Below are positions 28,917-36,458 of a DNA stretch of 64,000 bases, piece by piece; position 1 is the stretch's first letter, and each line of letters opens with the position of its first letter. The DNA is from Thalassobacillus devorans (GTDB lineage: Bacteria > Bacillota > Bacilli > Bacillales > Halobacillaceae), in the NCBI RefSeq assembly GCF_900176565.1, contig NZ_FXEH01000006.1, positions 1,426,001 through 1,490,000 of the forward strand. The letters are read 5' to 3'. Made by a program: the position numbers and the translations under genes. The notes below the pieces were generated by a model. It was not told the origin of the DNA. It saw only the letters and a program-made list of their open reading frames with translations, and did not search any database.

Positions 28917-29220
28917 GCCGCGCACCTCCTAATACCATTGTCGCCTGCTTAAGCTCATGCGCCGCCAGTTCACCGGCAATATCGTTGTCATATTCGATAT
29001 ATTGCTGGACGTAATTAATGGCTTTACGCATGTGTGCGAGTGACTGCGCCTGATCAGCGTTCAATTTACGTTCATTGATTGCGCCGGCCATTTCCGCCAG
29101 CTGTTCAAATTCAGCCAGCTTGCCGCGTTTATTCGCGTACGTCATACCGTTTACTTGCGCGTTAAGACGCTTCGTTAGTTTGCGAAACTTGGCCGTCTGG
29201 CTGTTGCTTTTACGCTTCAT
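28909..29220 (-). CDS. Hypothetical protein (103 aa) upstream of the tape measure gene
   Basis: The protein has a basic N-terminus (MKRKSNSQTAKFRKLTKRLN) and the rest is helical and charged. AAAGGAG lies upstream. Its end overlaps the tape measure start, implying coupled translation. In siphophages this place is taken by tail assembly chaperones, but no slippery heptamer or homology is seen, so that role is only positional inference. Confidence 0.6.
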   Translation of the reverse strand: MKRKSNSQTAKFRKLTKRLNAQVNGMTYANKRGKLAEFEQLAEMAGAINERKLNADQAQSLAHMRKAINYVQQYIEYDNDIAGELAAHELKQATMVLGGARHG

Positions 29221-29246
29221 TTTTTACCGCTCCTTTCCGATATAAT

Positions 29247-29273
29247 AAAAAAGACGCCCGGTTAAGGGCGCCC
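29247..29273 (-). terminator. Intrinsic terminator inside the 26-31 kb gene block
   Basis: On the minus strand GGCGCCC pairs with GGGCGTC around a six-base loop and is followed by TTTTTTATT. It lies 12 bp after the 100-residue gene at 29285-29587 and before the 103-residue gene. It would therefore reduce or regulate tape measure expression. Confidence 0.7.
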
Positions 29274-29284
29274 TAATTGCTCGA

Positions 29285-29587
29285 TTATGCGAATGTTACG
29301 CTGCTGACTACGGGATCCGCGCTATACTTGTCGTTTAAATGCGTTTGCAGTGCCGCAGGTAATACGACCTCTGCCGGCAGGTTAACCGTAATCGCTTCGG
29401 CAGTGCCGCTGTTGTCTACGATAGACTTAACCGCCTGTTCTAACGCCTTCTCGACGAACTCAACGACACTCATGCCGCTGATATCGCTTAGTAGGCGCTT
29501 GTTATTTTCGTCAGTTGCGTTAAGTCCGCGGTAGCCGTGCCTGAAGTTATTCCCTTCATATTGGTTAACATTAATATTGATTTGCAT
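29285..29587 (-). CDS. Hypothetical protein (100 aa)
   Basis: The ORF starts MQININVNQYEGNNF after AAAGGAGAGG. It has a central helix (MSVVEFVEKALEQAVKSIV) and ends SADPVVSSVTFA. It is not recognised. It has the same strand and codon usage as its neighbours, with about 95 bp of spacing to the upstream gene. Confidence 0.6.
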   Translation of the reverse strand: MQININVNQYEGNNFRHGYRGLNATDENNKRLLSDISGMSVVEFVEKALEQAVKSIVDNSGTAEAITVNLPAEVVLPAALQTHLNDKYSADPVVSSVTFA

Positions 29588-29682
29588 ATAAAACCTCTCC
29601 TTTTAATTTATTAGTTGCTTCGTTGCTTCACTGCTCCGCGAGTGACGGGACGGACCTCACATCATCGCAGCGGGGTATGCGG

Positions 29683-30441
29683 TTAGATTTTATGTCTTCG
29701 CTCATGCTTTACTTCGATATCCGTATTGAAGTAGCGTTTGTTCGCCATTTTCAACGTCGTATAAGGCAGTGTACATGCATCAGGCAGTTTTTGCGCCGCC
29801 TTAGCGAATACCTCCTCCGCGCTTTCACGCTGTCTTACGTCGCGATAAATACTGCGCAGCTGCTTTTCTAACGCAGGCTTACCGGCTGCCGCCTGCATAA
29901 CGCTTGGCAATTCGTGTGATAGCGCTAGTTTCGTGCGATCGTCCATATACGGTAATTTCTCAGCTAATATGTCAATAGCGCCCTGCCCATCGCCCATTGC
30001 AATTTCTGCGGCAAGTGACCGCGCTGTATGGGCTGCTTGTTCGCGTGCTGTATTACTGATTGCGACGCGCTTGTTGGCCGCCTCTTCCTTAGCTGCATGG
30101 CGGATCTCATCGATGAAAGCCTTGTATTCCGACTGGATATTATTTACGTTGGCGTCTAACTCCGCCTTAAGCTCGTCGATTGCGGCCTGTTTAAACGTTT
30201 CATCTCGGTATCGGGGATCAATACTTTTTTCGATTGCTTCCGCTTTCTGCTTAAAGTTCGTCACTTCGCGCTGTACTTTATCCTGGTAAGCGTCTACCTC
30301 AGGTATGTTCATACCGATGGCGGCTTTCTTCTCGTAAATTTCCGCCGCTGTTTCCTTTGGCAATTCGTAAAGCTCGCCCGCCGCATACATTTTCCCGTCT
30401 ACTTCTGTTTTCTCCGTCATAAACACTTTTTCGTAACTCAT
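29683..30441 (-). CDS. Hypothetical helical protein (252 aa), phage-structural-like
   Basis: The start at MSYEKVF (30439-30441) has GGAG six bases upstream; an ATG four codons earlier is also in frame. The N-terminal ~45 residues (TEKTEVDGKMYAAGELYELP) form a small beta module. The remainder is long amphipathic helix rich in Ala, Glu and Lys. Such a layout is seen in phage head-tail or scaffold-like proteins, but no family is recognised. Its start region overlaps the stop of the 97-residue gene, indicating coupling. Confidence 0.65.
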   Translation of the reverse strand: MSYEKVFMTEKTEVDGKMYAAGELYELPKETAAEIYEKKAAIGMNIPEVDAYQDKVQREVTNFKQKAEAIEKSIDPRYRDETFKQAAIDELKAELDANVNNIQSEYKAFIDEIRHAAKEEAANKRVAISNTAREQAAHTARSLAAEIAMGDGQGAIDILAEKLPYMDDRTKLALSHELPSVMQAAAGKPALEKQLRSIYRDVRQRESAEEVFAKAAQKLPDACTLPYTTLKMANKRYFNTDIEVKHERRHKI

Positions 30442-30443
30442 AA

Positions 30444-30737
30444 TTATCTCCATCTCCTTGTACTCATTTTTATTTGTGGTAAATCTGCGTTACTGTCGAC
30501 CTCGTCTACGGTCATACCGTTTAACTTAGCGACCTGATCGAGCAACTCCCTGGCGCTGTTATACGCCGCAAAGTCGCCGCGCTGCTTCGTCTTATACGTC
30601 GCTTTAAATATCGTCTTGCCACTCGCCTGTTCAATCGCTAGTAGGGCGACCTTCTTTACGCCTGCTTCCGGCCCCGGATCCACGTCGATTCTTGCGGTTA
30701 TTAAGCCGGCGTTGTCCGACTTGTCTTCGCTATACAT
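30444..30737 (-). CDS. Hypothetical protein (97 aa)
   Basis: The ORF starts MYSEDKSDN (AGGAGTTGAGG upstream) and ends LPQIKMSTRRWR. It has an alternating beta pattern (ITARIDVDPG, KKVALLAIEQ, TIFKATYKTK) and then a helix. It is unrecognised. It overlaps the upstream 241-residue gene by 8 bases, so it belongs to one operon. Confidence 0.6.
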   Translation of the reverse strand: MYSEDKSDNAGLITARIDVDPGPEAGVKKVALLAIEQASGKTIFKATYKTKQRGDFAAYNSARELLDQVAKLNGMTVDEVDSNADLPQIKMSTRRWR

Positions 30738-31455
30738 TCGCCTCAACTCCTGACGTCATTGGTTCGTTAAATACCTCGATTACATCGTTTTTTCTTTCCG
30801 CGGCATCCTCCGCTAACGCTATGACCTCCGCCGCGCCTTGCTTAGCTTTTTCCGTTTTGATTACGAGCTTGCCGGCGAATCTATCAGCGAAGTTACGGCG
30901 CAGGCTTATGTTAATCATGCGCACTACCCCGACTTCATCGGCCGCCAGTTGCCGCTCTACATATGCCGCTACTTTGTTCGCTGCTTCGGCGTTGCTCAGC
31001 GCCTGGCCCTCGTACAAGCTGGCGATGCTTAACGTGTTACGCGCGTCATATTCGATCACGCCGATAGCCGTATGTTTACGACCGCTTGTCTTATCGAGGT
31101 ATGCCTTGAAATACCTGCGGACATGCCGACCTTCTTCGATATCCGCGTATTGATCCTCGAATCTATCTGCGTCCATGTTAACTCGCTCCTTCTTCGTGTT
31201 AATGCCGATCGTTAACGGATAAAGCGACAAGCCTTGCGCCCTGGCTGCGCTTATAATTTGCATAACGTCCGTATCAATGCCGCGGCTTAGGACCTCGCCA
31301 GCTCCGCTTGTTAACGCATGCCCCGCGTCGGTTACGCTTAATACGGTCGTGCCTGGCGTTATAGGCGCATGGCGGCCGGCTTTATCGCGGGCATGTAACT
31401 TCAATTCCGTCGGCTCATTCCGATAGTAGCCGTAAGTCGTGTACAAACATTTCAT
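30730..31455 (-). CDS. Hypothetical protein (241 aa)
   Basis: A strong ribosome site (AAAGGAGG) precedes the ATG. The N-terminal half is MKCLYTTYGYYRNEPTELKL and onward, with beta-rich content. The C-terminal half has a helical Ala-rich region and RMINISLRRNFADRFAGKL. No family is recognised. It is first of a tightly coupled run with the next three genes. A 137-bp gap separates it from the Cys-rich gene upstream. Confidence 0.65.
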   Translation of the reverse strand: MKCLYTTYGYYRNEPTELKLHARDKAGRHAPITPGTTVLSVTDAGHALTSGAGEVLSRGIDTDVMQIISAARAQGLSLYPLTIGINTKKERVNMDADRFEDQYADIEEGRHVRRYFKAYLDKTSGRKHTAIGVIEYDARNTLSIASLYEGQALSNAEAANKVAAYVERQLAADEVGVVRMINISLRRNFADRFAGKLVIKTEKAKQGAAEVIALAEDAAERKNDVIEVFNEPMTSGVEANV

Positions 31456-31592
31456 TTCGGCTGCCTCCTTTGCGTTACGCGTTTAAAATGCATTTTCAAG
31501 GGGGGCAAGGTGTTTATACCTAAACCGGAAATAATGCCCTAAAAACCCCCATATATCAGGCTTTTTCAGCCCCTAAAGCGTAACGGTATTGG

Positions 31593-32009
31593 TCACTTAT
31601 TTGTCGAGTCCTTCAAACGTTTATTTTTCATCCGTTTCTTAGCTTGCTCGCGCTTTATTTCTTCGCGGCATGCCTCGCAGTATTTCTGGCGGTTACTCGA
31701 TTTCTTGTAACGGACAGCACAACGCTCGCATGTATCCGGATATTCCGTCTTTGATTTCTTTAACGGATAGTTGTCCGGGAAGTGTTCGAGGTACTCGTCG
31801 AATAACCCCGGGTCTGCCGGTCCGACCGCCTTCATATAGTGCGGGCATACATTCGCTATCACCCGATCAGCATCGAACGATAAGACGCACTTGCCGTGCA
31901 TGGTCAGCTTGCAGCCGTCTTCGCCTTCGTGATTAGCGCATTGACTGCGGGCGTGCCGGTGCAGACGTGTTTGTAGCGATTTAACTTGTCGTTTGTTCAT
32001 CGTCATCAC
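31593..32009 (-). CDS. Cysteine-rich VLP-like / zinc-ribbon protein
   Basis: The 138-residue protein opens MNKRQVKSLQTRLHRHARSQ (after three alternative codons) and has Cys residues in CANHEGEDGCKL, GKCVLSF and ANVCPHY. This pattern resembles the Cys-rich VLP domain of plasmid and integrative-element proteins. The C-terminus has a CxxC-N14-CxxC zinc ribbon (CERCAVRY, YCEACREE) and a very basic tail. It probably binds nucleic acid. It is translationally coupled to the 51-residue ORF upstream. Confidence 0.6.
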   Translation of the reverse strand: MMTMNKRQVKSLQTRLHRHARSQCANHEGEDGCKLTMHGKCVLSFDADRVIANVCPHYMKAVGPADPGLFDEYLEHFPDNYPLKKSKTEYPDTCERCAVRYKKSSNRQKYCEACREEIKREQAKKRMKNKRLKDSTNK

Positions 32010-32136
32010 CCGCTTTCAACGTAAAAAGGGCAGCTATTAGCCGCCCCTCTTTTCGTACTTCTACTGTTCGCTCATATCGGTTATCCTTGCTTATGCGCGC
32101 AATGGTCCGCCTGCTATCCGTGTAAATTTCCCTCAT
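31981..32136 (-). CDS. Small basic protein (51 aa)
   Basis: The ORF starts at the ATG at 32134-32136, within the ATGA overlap with the upstream 49-residue ORF. It ends 29 bases inside the Cys-rich gene. The sequence starts MREIYTDSRRTIARIS. Overlap at both ends points to coupled translation. No family is recognised. Confidence 0.5.
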   Translation of the reverse strand: MREIYTDSRRTIARISKDNRYERTVEVRKEGRLIAALFTLKAGDDDEQTTS

Positions 32137-32282
32137 GCGCGATCACCGCCGTTGATACCGTCTACCTTGTCGTCAATTGCTTCCACCTTGCGCTCAATAC
32201 GCGATAGGCTCGATCGAATCTGCCCCACCGCTAACAATAAGTCTTCCAGCGTTACCTGCTTCGCTTGTTTTTTCATCTCCAT
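32133..32282 (-). CDS. Small coiled-coil protein (49 aa)
   Basis: The ORF starts MEMKKQAKQVTLEDLL and ends KVDGINGGDRA. A helix with heptad-like spacing (SSLSRIERKVEAIDDKV) suggests a short coiled coil. AAGGGG lies upstream. Its TGA overlaps the ATG of the next ORF by four bases. It is not recognised. Confidence 0.55.
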   Translation of the reverse strand: MEMKKQAKQVTLEDLLLAVGQIRSSLSRIERKVEAIDDKVDGINGGDRA

Positions 32283-32303
32283 AATTAATCCCATCCCCTT
32301 AAA

Positions 32304-32444
32304 TTAGTTTTGTTTGAATTCTTCTTGCATCGCCTTAATCGCTTCCCTAAGCTCGTAACTAACGTACGTCTTACCGGTGCTTTCAACGATTGCCAGCGCC
32401 AGTGTATAAATTGCCTTTGCTTCTACGTTATTGCTCGCTTCCAT
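32304..32444 (-). CDS. Small hypothetical protein (46 aa)
   Basis: The start MEASNNVEAKAIYT was chosen by AGGAGGGG; an upstream TTG frame start to 32501 has no site. The sequence is acidic and helical and ends EAIKAMQEEFKQN. It is unrecognised. It lies 21 bp upstream of the 49-residue ORF. Confidence 0.5.
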   Translation of the reverse strand: MEASNNVEAKAIYTLALAIVESTGKTYVSYELREAIKAMQEEFKQN

Positions 32445-32532
32445 ACCGTCCCCTCCTCTCTCAGTATGTATTTGCGTAATATCCTCCCGCGGACTTGACA
32501 AGGTTTTTAACTAACCGCGGTCCAGTCGGATA

Positions 32533-32742
32533 TCAACGTATAAAAAATAAGCCCCCGTTAAACGGCAAGGCCCACAAGTTATTTTCGTCGGCATATTTTT
32601 TCATCCGCTCTTCTAAAGGCGTTTCAACGTCGCCGATAAAGTTAACGGGATACCACTCCGCAGGCTCCGCAGTGACTAGCGGATTTATTTTATTCGCCGT
32701 TGCGAGCCTTATCGTCTGTTGTCGCGTCGCTACTTCGAGCAT
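32533..32742 (-). CDS. Small hypothetical protein (69 aa)
   Basis: The frame is open from 32778, but the ATG at 32740-32742 (MLEVATRQQ) has GAGGTGG upstream and is preferred. The sequence ends NNLWALPFNGGLFFIR. Its 5' part overlaps the end of the 105-residue gene by 53 bases in another frame. It is unrecognised. Confidence 0.5.
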   Translation of the reverse strand: MLEVATRQQTIRLATANKINPLVTAEPAEWYPVNFIGDVETPLEERMKKYADENNLWALPFNGGLFFIR

Positions 32743-33007
32743 TTCCACGCTGCCACCTCGCCTCATGGTAGTCGTCATAATCGATCGCTTGCCGCCATTG
32801 GTTCGTTAGTTGGTGCGCAAATTCTTCGGTAACTACGTCGCTTTCCACTAGCTCACCGTCGACCATTCGATAATAATGCTCGTCAGCCTCGGAAATAACC
32901 AACCGATCCTTCTCCGACTCAAACTCGTAAACAACGTCGAGGCTATGTCCTTCGCCTTCTATTTTTCCGGCAAAGTTTTCGCTAATATGTTTTATTCCTT
33001 TATTCAT
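32690..33007 (-). CDS. Hypothetical acidic protein (105 aa)
   Basis: The start MNKGIKHISENFAGK has GAGGAGGG upstream; the longer frame to 33085 overlaps the winged-helix gene and lacks a site. The sequence has a beta-rich middle (HSLDVVYEFESEKDRLVIS) and an Asp/Tyr-rich end. It follows the winged-helix gene by 19 bp. No family is recognised. Confidence 0.55.
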   Translation of the reverse strand: MNKGIKHISENFAGKIEGEGHSLDVVYEFESEKDRLVISEADEHYYRMVDGELVESDVVTEEFAHQLTNQWRQAIDYDDYHEARWQRGNARSSDATTDDKARNGE

Positions 33008-33026
33008 ACGTTTCGCCCTCCTCGTT

Positions 33027-33938
33027 TTATTGCGCAAACTGCGCTTTGATTGCGTCCAAGTCTTTACCTCCGCCGCCATATACAACGCTAGGGTTAACGA
33101 CTACTCTGCGCTCTCTACGGTCATGCGGATTAATTACGTATGTGAATACCGGCTTGCCGTCTAACCATACGCTGTTTAACTCGCTGCTTAGGCGTCTTTC
33201 TTCCTTATATCCGAGCAGCGCCGCCAGTTTCTTAACGCTCATAGGACGTATAAGCGACGGGTCTGTTTCGTCCGGGTTATAACTTATAATGTTCGTCGAG
33301 AAGTTAAGGAACGGCAGCACGCTGTAAATTATCGCCAGCTTACCGACTGACCGCCCGTTGTAAGTTTCGTATAATTCGCGCACGGTCTTACGGAACACGC
33401 GAATATGTTCGTAGTCGCTTACGTCGTAGTCGTGGGCCTTAATGTCGCCGCGATAGAATACCATCGGGTTAACGAAGATTTCGCCAGTCTCGTTATTCTC
33501 CTTAATAATACCCTCGTCCATCAAACGCTTATAAAACTCGCGGAACCTTTTCGGCGATATTCCGATTTTATTTTGCAAGTCGCGCTTACGAATGATATGT
33601 TTGCCGCTTTGCAGGCGGTTAGTGCCCCAAGCTACGAACGTGCCAACGTACATAAGGCGTGCCAGGTCTTGCTTTGTTAGGCTTGGGAATCGATCTTCCA
33701 TCGTAGTTGTCTGCGCGAATAACGCCAGTACAAACTTACCGTTTTCGTCCGAGTGAATGTCCATCTTTGTTTTATCCTCGTATCTACGCCTTTGCTTTTC
33801 CGTCTGTACAATACGGGTTTCTACGAATTCAACTTCTTGTCCAAACTCGTTATATATCTTTCCGTCGATAGTTACGTGATTTTCCTTCGCCCGTAATGCG
33901 TTCGCCTTCGTTTTCGGTCCTAAGTCCTCCCATTTCAT
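33027..33938 (-). CDS. Winged-helix protein, candidate replication initiator (RepL-like)
   Basis: The protein has 303 residues from the ATG at 33936-33938 (GGGGGATGA upstream; TTG two codons earlier is possible). The central winged-helix segment is HIIRKRDLQNKIGISPKRF, then REFYKRLMDEGIIKENNETG and EIFVNPMVFYRG. This strand-helix-helix-wing pattern resembles Firmicute RepL/MarR-type replication and transcription proteins. A second HTH-like segment lies near MSVKKLAALLGYKEERRL. It lies downstream of two XRE genes in one transcript. Replication is an inference. Confidence 0.6.
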   Translation of the reverse strand: MKWEDLGPKTKANALRAKENHVTIDGKIYNEFGQEVEFVETRIVQTEKQRRRYEDKTKMDIHSDENGKFVLALFAQTTTMEDRFPSLTKQDLARLMYVGTFVAWGTNRLQSGKHIIRKRDLQNKIGISPKRFREFYKRLMDEGIIKENNETGEIFVNPMVFYRGDIKAHDYDVSDYEHIRVFRKTVRELYETYNGRSVGKLAIIYSVLPFLNFSTNIISYNPDETDPSLIRPMSVKKLAALLGYKEERRLSSELNSVWLDGKPVFTYVINPHDRRERRVVVNPSVVYGGGGKDLDAIKAQFAQ

Positions 33939-33952
33939 TATCAATCATCCCC

Positions 33953-34189
33953 CTAGTTTTTTCGTTTTAATACCGCCTTTAATTCGCGGTTACGTTTAAC
34001 AAACGCCTGAAAGCCTTCGTCCGTCGGGTCGAACTTTAATGCGATCTTTGCGCATAGCCCGTCTGTAACCTTACGCCTGCCTGCTTCTACCTCCGCTACC
34101 GTCGAGTATGTGACTCCGATATGCTCCGCGAAGTCCGGCTGCGACATGCGCAAGTAATAACGGATCAGCTTAACCGTCTCATTTTCCAC
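33953..34189 (-). CDS. XRE-family helix-turn-helix protein (78 aa)
   Basis: The HTH fills most of the protein: MSQPDFAEHIGVTYSTVAEV followed by EAGRRKVTDGLCAKIALKF. It is a small DNA-binding regulator without a peptidase domain. It lies between another XRE gene and the winged-helix gene with spacings of 15 and 14 bp, so the three form an operon. Confidence 0.75.
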   Translation of the reverse strand: MENETVKLIRYYLRMSQPDFAEHIGVTYSTVAEVEAGRRKVTDGLCAKIALKFDPTDEGFQAFVKRNRELKAVLKRKN

Positions 34190-34204
34190 CGTTATGCCTC
34201 CTAG

Positions 34205-34420
34205 TTAGTTTAATCGGTCGTGGATATCGATCAGCATTGCAATTTCTTCGTCAGTTACCGGCAGTGCTTCACGTAGTAGTTGCTTACGGCCTGGCGGTAT
34301 ATCCTTATAGCCCGCTTCAAGCTGCGATATGAAAGTCAGTCCGACGCCGACCTCACGTGCCAGCCGCGCCTGGTTAATACCGAGCGCCTTACGTACAATC
34401 TTTAACGTTTTTACATCCAT
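34205..34420 (-). CDS. XRE-family helix-turn-helix protein (71 aa)
   Basis: The HTH ALGINQARLAREVGVGLTFI continues SQLEAGYKDIPPGRKQLLRE, typical of phage Cro/CI-like regulators. It is the first gene of the operon leading to the winged-helix protein, with AGGGGG upstream. It may be a Cro-like counterpart of the plus-strand repressor; this is inferred from fold and position. Confidence 0.75.
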   Translation of the reverse strand: MDVKTLKIVRKALGINQARLAREVGVGLTFISQLEAGYKDIPPGRKQLLREALPVTDEEIAMLIDIHDRLN

Positions 34421-34467
34421 TAATAAAACCCCCTAATCTAATAAATTTTATCTTACTTTAGAATCTT

Positions 34468-34503
34468 AAAAATAAGGCCCGTACAGTCATAAACCGTACG
34501 AGC
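34468..34503 (-). terminator. Intrinsic terminator upstream of the XRE/winged-helix operon
   Basis: GCTCGTAC (minus strand) pairs with GTACGGGC with one wobble, followed by CTTATTTTT. It would end transcripts coming from the 35-36.7 kb genes. Confidence 0.65.
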
Positions 34504-34725
34504 TAATATAACCGTTTGGATATCCCTAACCTAACGGCCTACACGTAAATATAACGAGGCAGTAACGCAATGTGAGAGATTATATACCCCTCTATAAAGA
34601 TAGGTTACATTCGGCCCCAGTTTGGCAGGTATAAAAGTGAATTGTAATATAAATGTAATATTTATGGTATCTAATTCCAGATATTCACGCAGCCCTTGCC
34701 GCTTATTCTTTAGGTAAGATAATAT

Positions 34726-34776
34726 TACGTGCCTTTTACGTCCCATAATCGGGCGAATACGTGCCTTTTACGTCCC
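34726..34776. repeat. Two 19-bp direct repeats, 32-bp period
   Basis: TACGTGCCTTTTACGTCCC appears twice without mismatch, about three helical turns apart. Each copy also contains two ACGT cores. It could be a binding site array for an element protein. Confidence 0.8.
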
Positions 34777-34957
34777 TATGTGTAACACGGGTTTATTCGA
34801 CCTATACTCGCTCATGCTCGATTATGCTTCGATTTACGCCCCTATTTGCTAAGTCTTCAATATCCCAGTATCCCACCTTTTACGGTGAAACCTTTTTTAG
34901 CGAAGAGGTATATACATACGCGTATTGTCATTAGTTATTAGCAGCGAACGAAGTGAG

Positions 34958-35188
34958 GTGCAGGCGTTAGCCGCAGGGTTTAGGTTATAACGTTAATAGC
35001 GGTAAAGTCGGTAAAGGCGCTTTATACTCGTTGTTAATCTTAAATTTCATTGCGCCCACATAAAGATCATGTGGCCGCGTAGGGTTATCATTCCGCTACT
35101 ACCATACGAAGATGTTAATAACACCGATATACGTACTATGCGCACAAGCCGTCAGGCGCAGTGCAGGCGTTAGCCGCAGGGTTTAGGT
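34958..35188. repeat. 28-bp perfect direct repeat pair (34958-34985, 35161-35188)
   Basis: Both copies run from GTGCAGGCGTTAGCCGCAGG to GGTTTAGGT without mismatch, 203 bp apart. The second copy ends just before the stop of the 133-residue gene. The sequence between contains no ORF. Confidence 0.85.
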
Positions 35189-35190
35189 AA

Positions 35191-35592
35191 TTACGTATAT
35201 ACGCGCCCCTTGCTTCGCGTTAGTTCCGCCTGCTTCGCCTCTTCCTCCGCCAGTTGCCGCATTATCTCTATTTCCGTCGACTCACCGAAGTATTCCCACG
35301 GAAAGCAAAACGTATATGCGCTGCAATGTCCGAGTAATATCTGATCGCCGTTAAACGGTTCTAATTCGTCTAAGTATACGCCATGCTCCGCCAGTAGCGC
35401 GTAAAACTGATCCGTATTTAATTCGATACCAACGGCCGGGCACGCCTGGTTTTCGTAAATCAGCTTGGTTAACTCGCCGCCCTCTACGATTAATATCGCA
35501 TTGCCAGCGCCTCGATAGGCCGCCTCTACCTCCGTGCCTGCCAGTTCGATAAATGGTACTCCGCCTGTAATTGCCGTTCTAATTTCGTACAT
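35191..35592 (-). CDS. Hypothetical protein (133 aa)
   Basis: The acidic, soluble protein opens MYEIRTAITGGVPFIELAGT and has a central DELEPFNGDQILLGHCSAY and a charged tail (QLAEEEAKQAELTRSKGR). The ribosome site is AAGGAGG. No family is recognised. It is last in the early minus-strand operon running from 36712. Confidence 0.6.
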   Translation of the reverse strand: MYEIRTAITGGVPFIELAGTEVEAAYRGAGNAILIVEGGELTKLIYENQACPAVGIELNTDQFYALLAEHGVYLDELEPFNGDQILLGHCSAYTFCFPWEYFGESTEIEIMRQLAEEEAKQAELTRSKGRVYT

Positions 35593-35648
35593 AATATCGC
35601 CTCCTTATACTTTATACTTCGTAAACTAGGCCGGTAGTTGCGTGGTAA

Positions 35649-35858
35649 TTACGAAGTTACGAATCTGATTACCATATAGAAAAACGCGCCAGTACAAATT
35701 ACGCCGCTCAATACGTAATAAACGGCCACAAACGCTTCTACCGCTTTGTTATTTATTTCTGTAAGCGGGGCCATTGTTATTATAAGAGCGTAAAAAATAG
35801 CGCTTGAGCCAAGCCCAGCAAAAAAGACGATAAAAAATAACTCAACTAAATTCATCAT
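35649..35858 (-). CDS. Small membrane protein (69 aa, two helices)
   Basis: Two hydrophobic segments (LVELFFIVFFAGLGSSAIFY and YYVLSGVICTGAFFYMVIRF) are separated by a short charged loop. GGGAGG lies upstream of ATG ATG. Size and topology are holin-like, but small two-helix proteins of unknown function are also common in such operons. Confidence 0.6.
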   Translation of the reverse strand: MMNLVELFFIVFFAGLGSSAIFYALIITMAPLTEINNKAVEAFVAVYYVLSGVICTGAFFYMVIRFVTS

Positions 35859-35873
35859 AAGTAAAACCTCCCG

Positions 35874-35960
35874 TTATAACGCCCAGCTCAGCGCCCCATA
35901 CAACGCCACCAACGCCGCCACAAAGCTGCCCACCATCGCCATGTCTACGCGGTCATACAT
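35874..35960 (-). CDS. Very small membrane peptide (28 aa)
   Basis: The ORF reads MYDRVDMAMVGSFVAALVAL and continues YGALSWAL: one membrane helix. Its ATG overlaps the stop of the 46-residue ORF (TATGTATGA), so it would be translated by coupling. The function is unknown. Confidence 0.45.
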   Translation of the reverse strand: MYDRVDMAMVGSFVAALVALYGALSWAL

Positions 35961-36093
35961 AGCGCTCACCCGCCATTGCGCGCTTATACGCAAGTAGACG
36001 TTCATACCTGCGCGGCTTACCGTAGCTAACGTGTGACCTGTCGCCATATTCGGCTACCTTACGCGTGTAATAGGAAACCCTACGATCAGTCAC
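35953..36093 (-). CDS. Small basic protein (46 aa), GTG start
   Basis: The GTG at 36091-36093 overlaps the TGA of the 122-residue gene (CGGTGACT) and has GAGGAGG about ten bases upstream. The sequence starts MTDRRVSYYTRKVAEYGDRS and is strongly basic, rich in Arg, Lys and Tyr. Size and charge would fit a DNA-bending protein such as an excisionase, but no fold is recognised. Confidence 0.5.
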   Translation of the reverse strand: MTDRRVSYYTRKVAEYGDRSHVSYGKPRRYERLLAYKRAMAGERYV

Positions 36094-36458
36094 CGCCCTA
36101 ACACCTCCTCTATAGGTAGCGTTGAATTCATAGCCGACCTTACTTCCGAAGATTTCTGGCAGCGCCGTAAATATTCATCGGTAAGCTGGCCGAAGTTGTG
36201 GCGAAGTAGATCGTACATAGGCTGGAGCTTAACAAGTTCGTCCTTGACTGCCCGCCGTTTTTGCAACGTATCTTTTAACCGTACGATAAAGTCATAACTG
36301 TCCGCCCTATCTAACGGAGCTTTTTCGATTTCGTGATAAGTGGCCGATACCTCTTTATCAAGGCGGCTTTGCATCGCATTTAACGCTTTAAATTTAACCG
36401 TGATATCTTCGTAGAAATCCTTTAGCTGTTCGTAGTAATTTTCCGCGGTTACAATCAT
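36090..36458 (-). CDS. Hypothetical helical protein (122 aa)
   Basis: The sequence starts MIVTAENYYEQLKDFYEDIT and is nearly all amphipathic helix (about 20-115). It starts four bases inside the end of the upstream gene (ATGA-type overlap) and overlaps the 46-residue ORF. It is an unrecognised early-operon gene. Confidence 0.6.
   Translation of the reverse strand: MIVTAENYYEQLKDFYEDITVKFKALNAMQSRLDKEVSATYHEIEKAPLDRADSYDFIVRLKDTLQKRRAVKDELVKLQPMYDLLRHNFGQLTDEYLRRCQKSSEVRSAMNSTLPIEEVLGR

Larger units (their letters stand above)
34504..35190. other. Non-coding region with direct repeats, possible origin or control region
   Basis: There is no convincing gene in ~690 bp. A minus frame at 34531-34746 starts inside a repeat and lacks a ribosome site. 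A 19-bp direct repeat, TACGTGCCTTTTACGTCCC, occurs at 34726-34744 and 34758-34776 (32-bp period). A 28-bp direct repeat lies at 34958-34985 and 35161-35188. Much of the remainder is AT-rich. Iteron-like repeats next to a candidate initiator gene suggest an origin, but this is untested. Confidence 0.5.

Noticed and set aside
34531-34746. 71-residue minus-strand ORF as a gene
   Set aside because: Its 5' end lies in a 19-bp direct repeat, no ribosome site precedes it and its product shows no domain; kept only as part of the non-coding repeat region.
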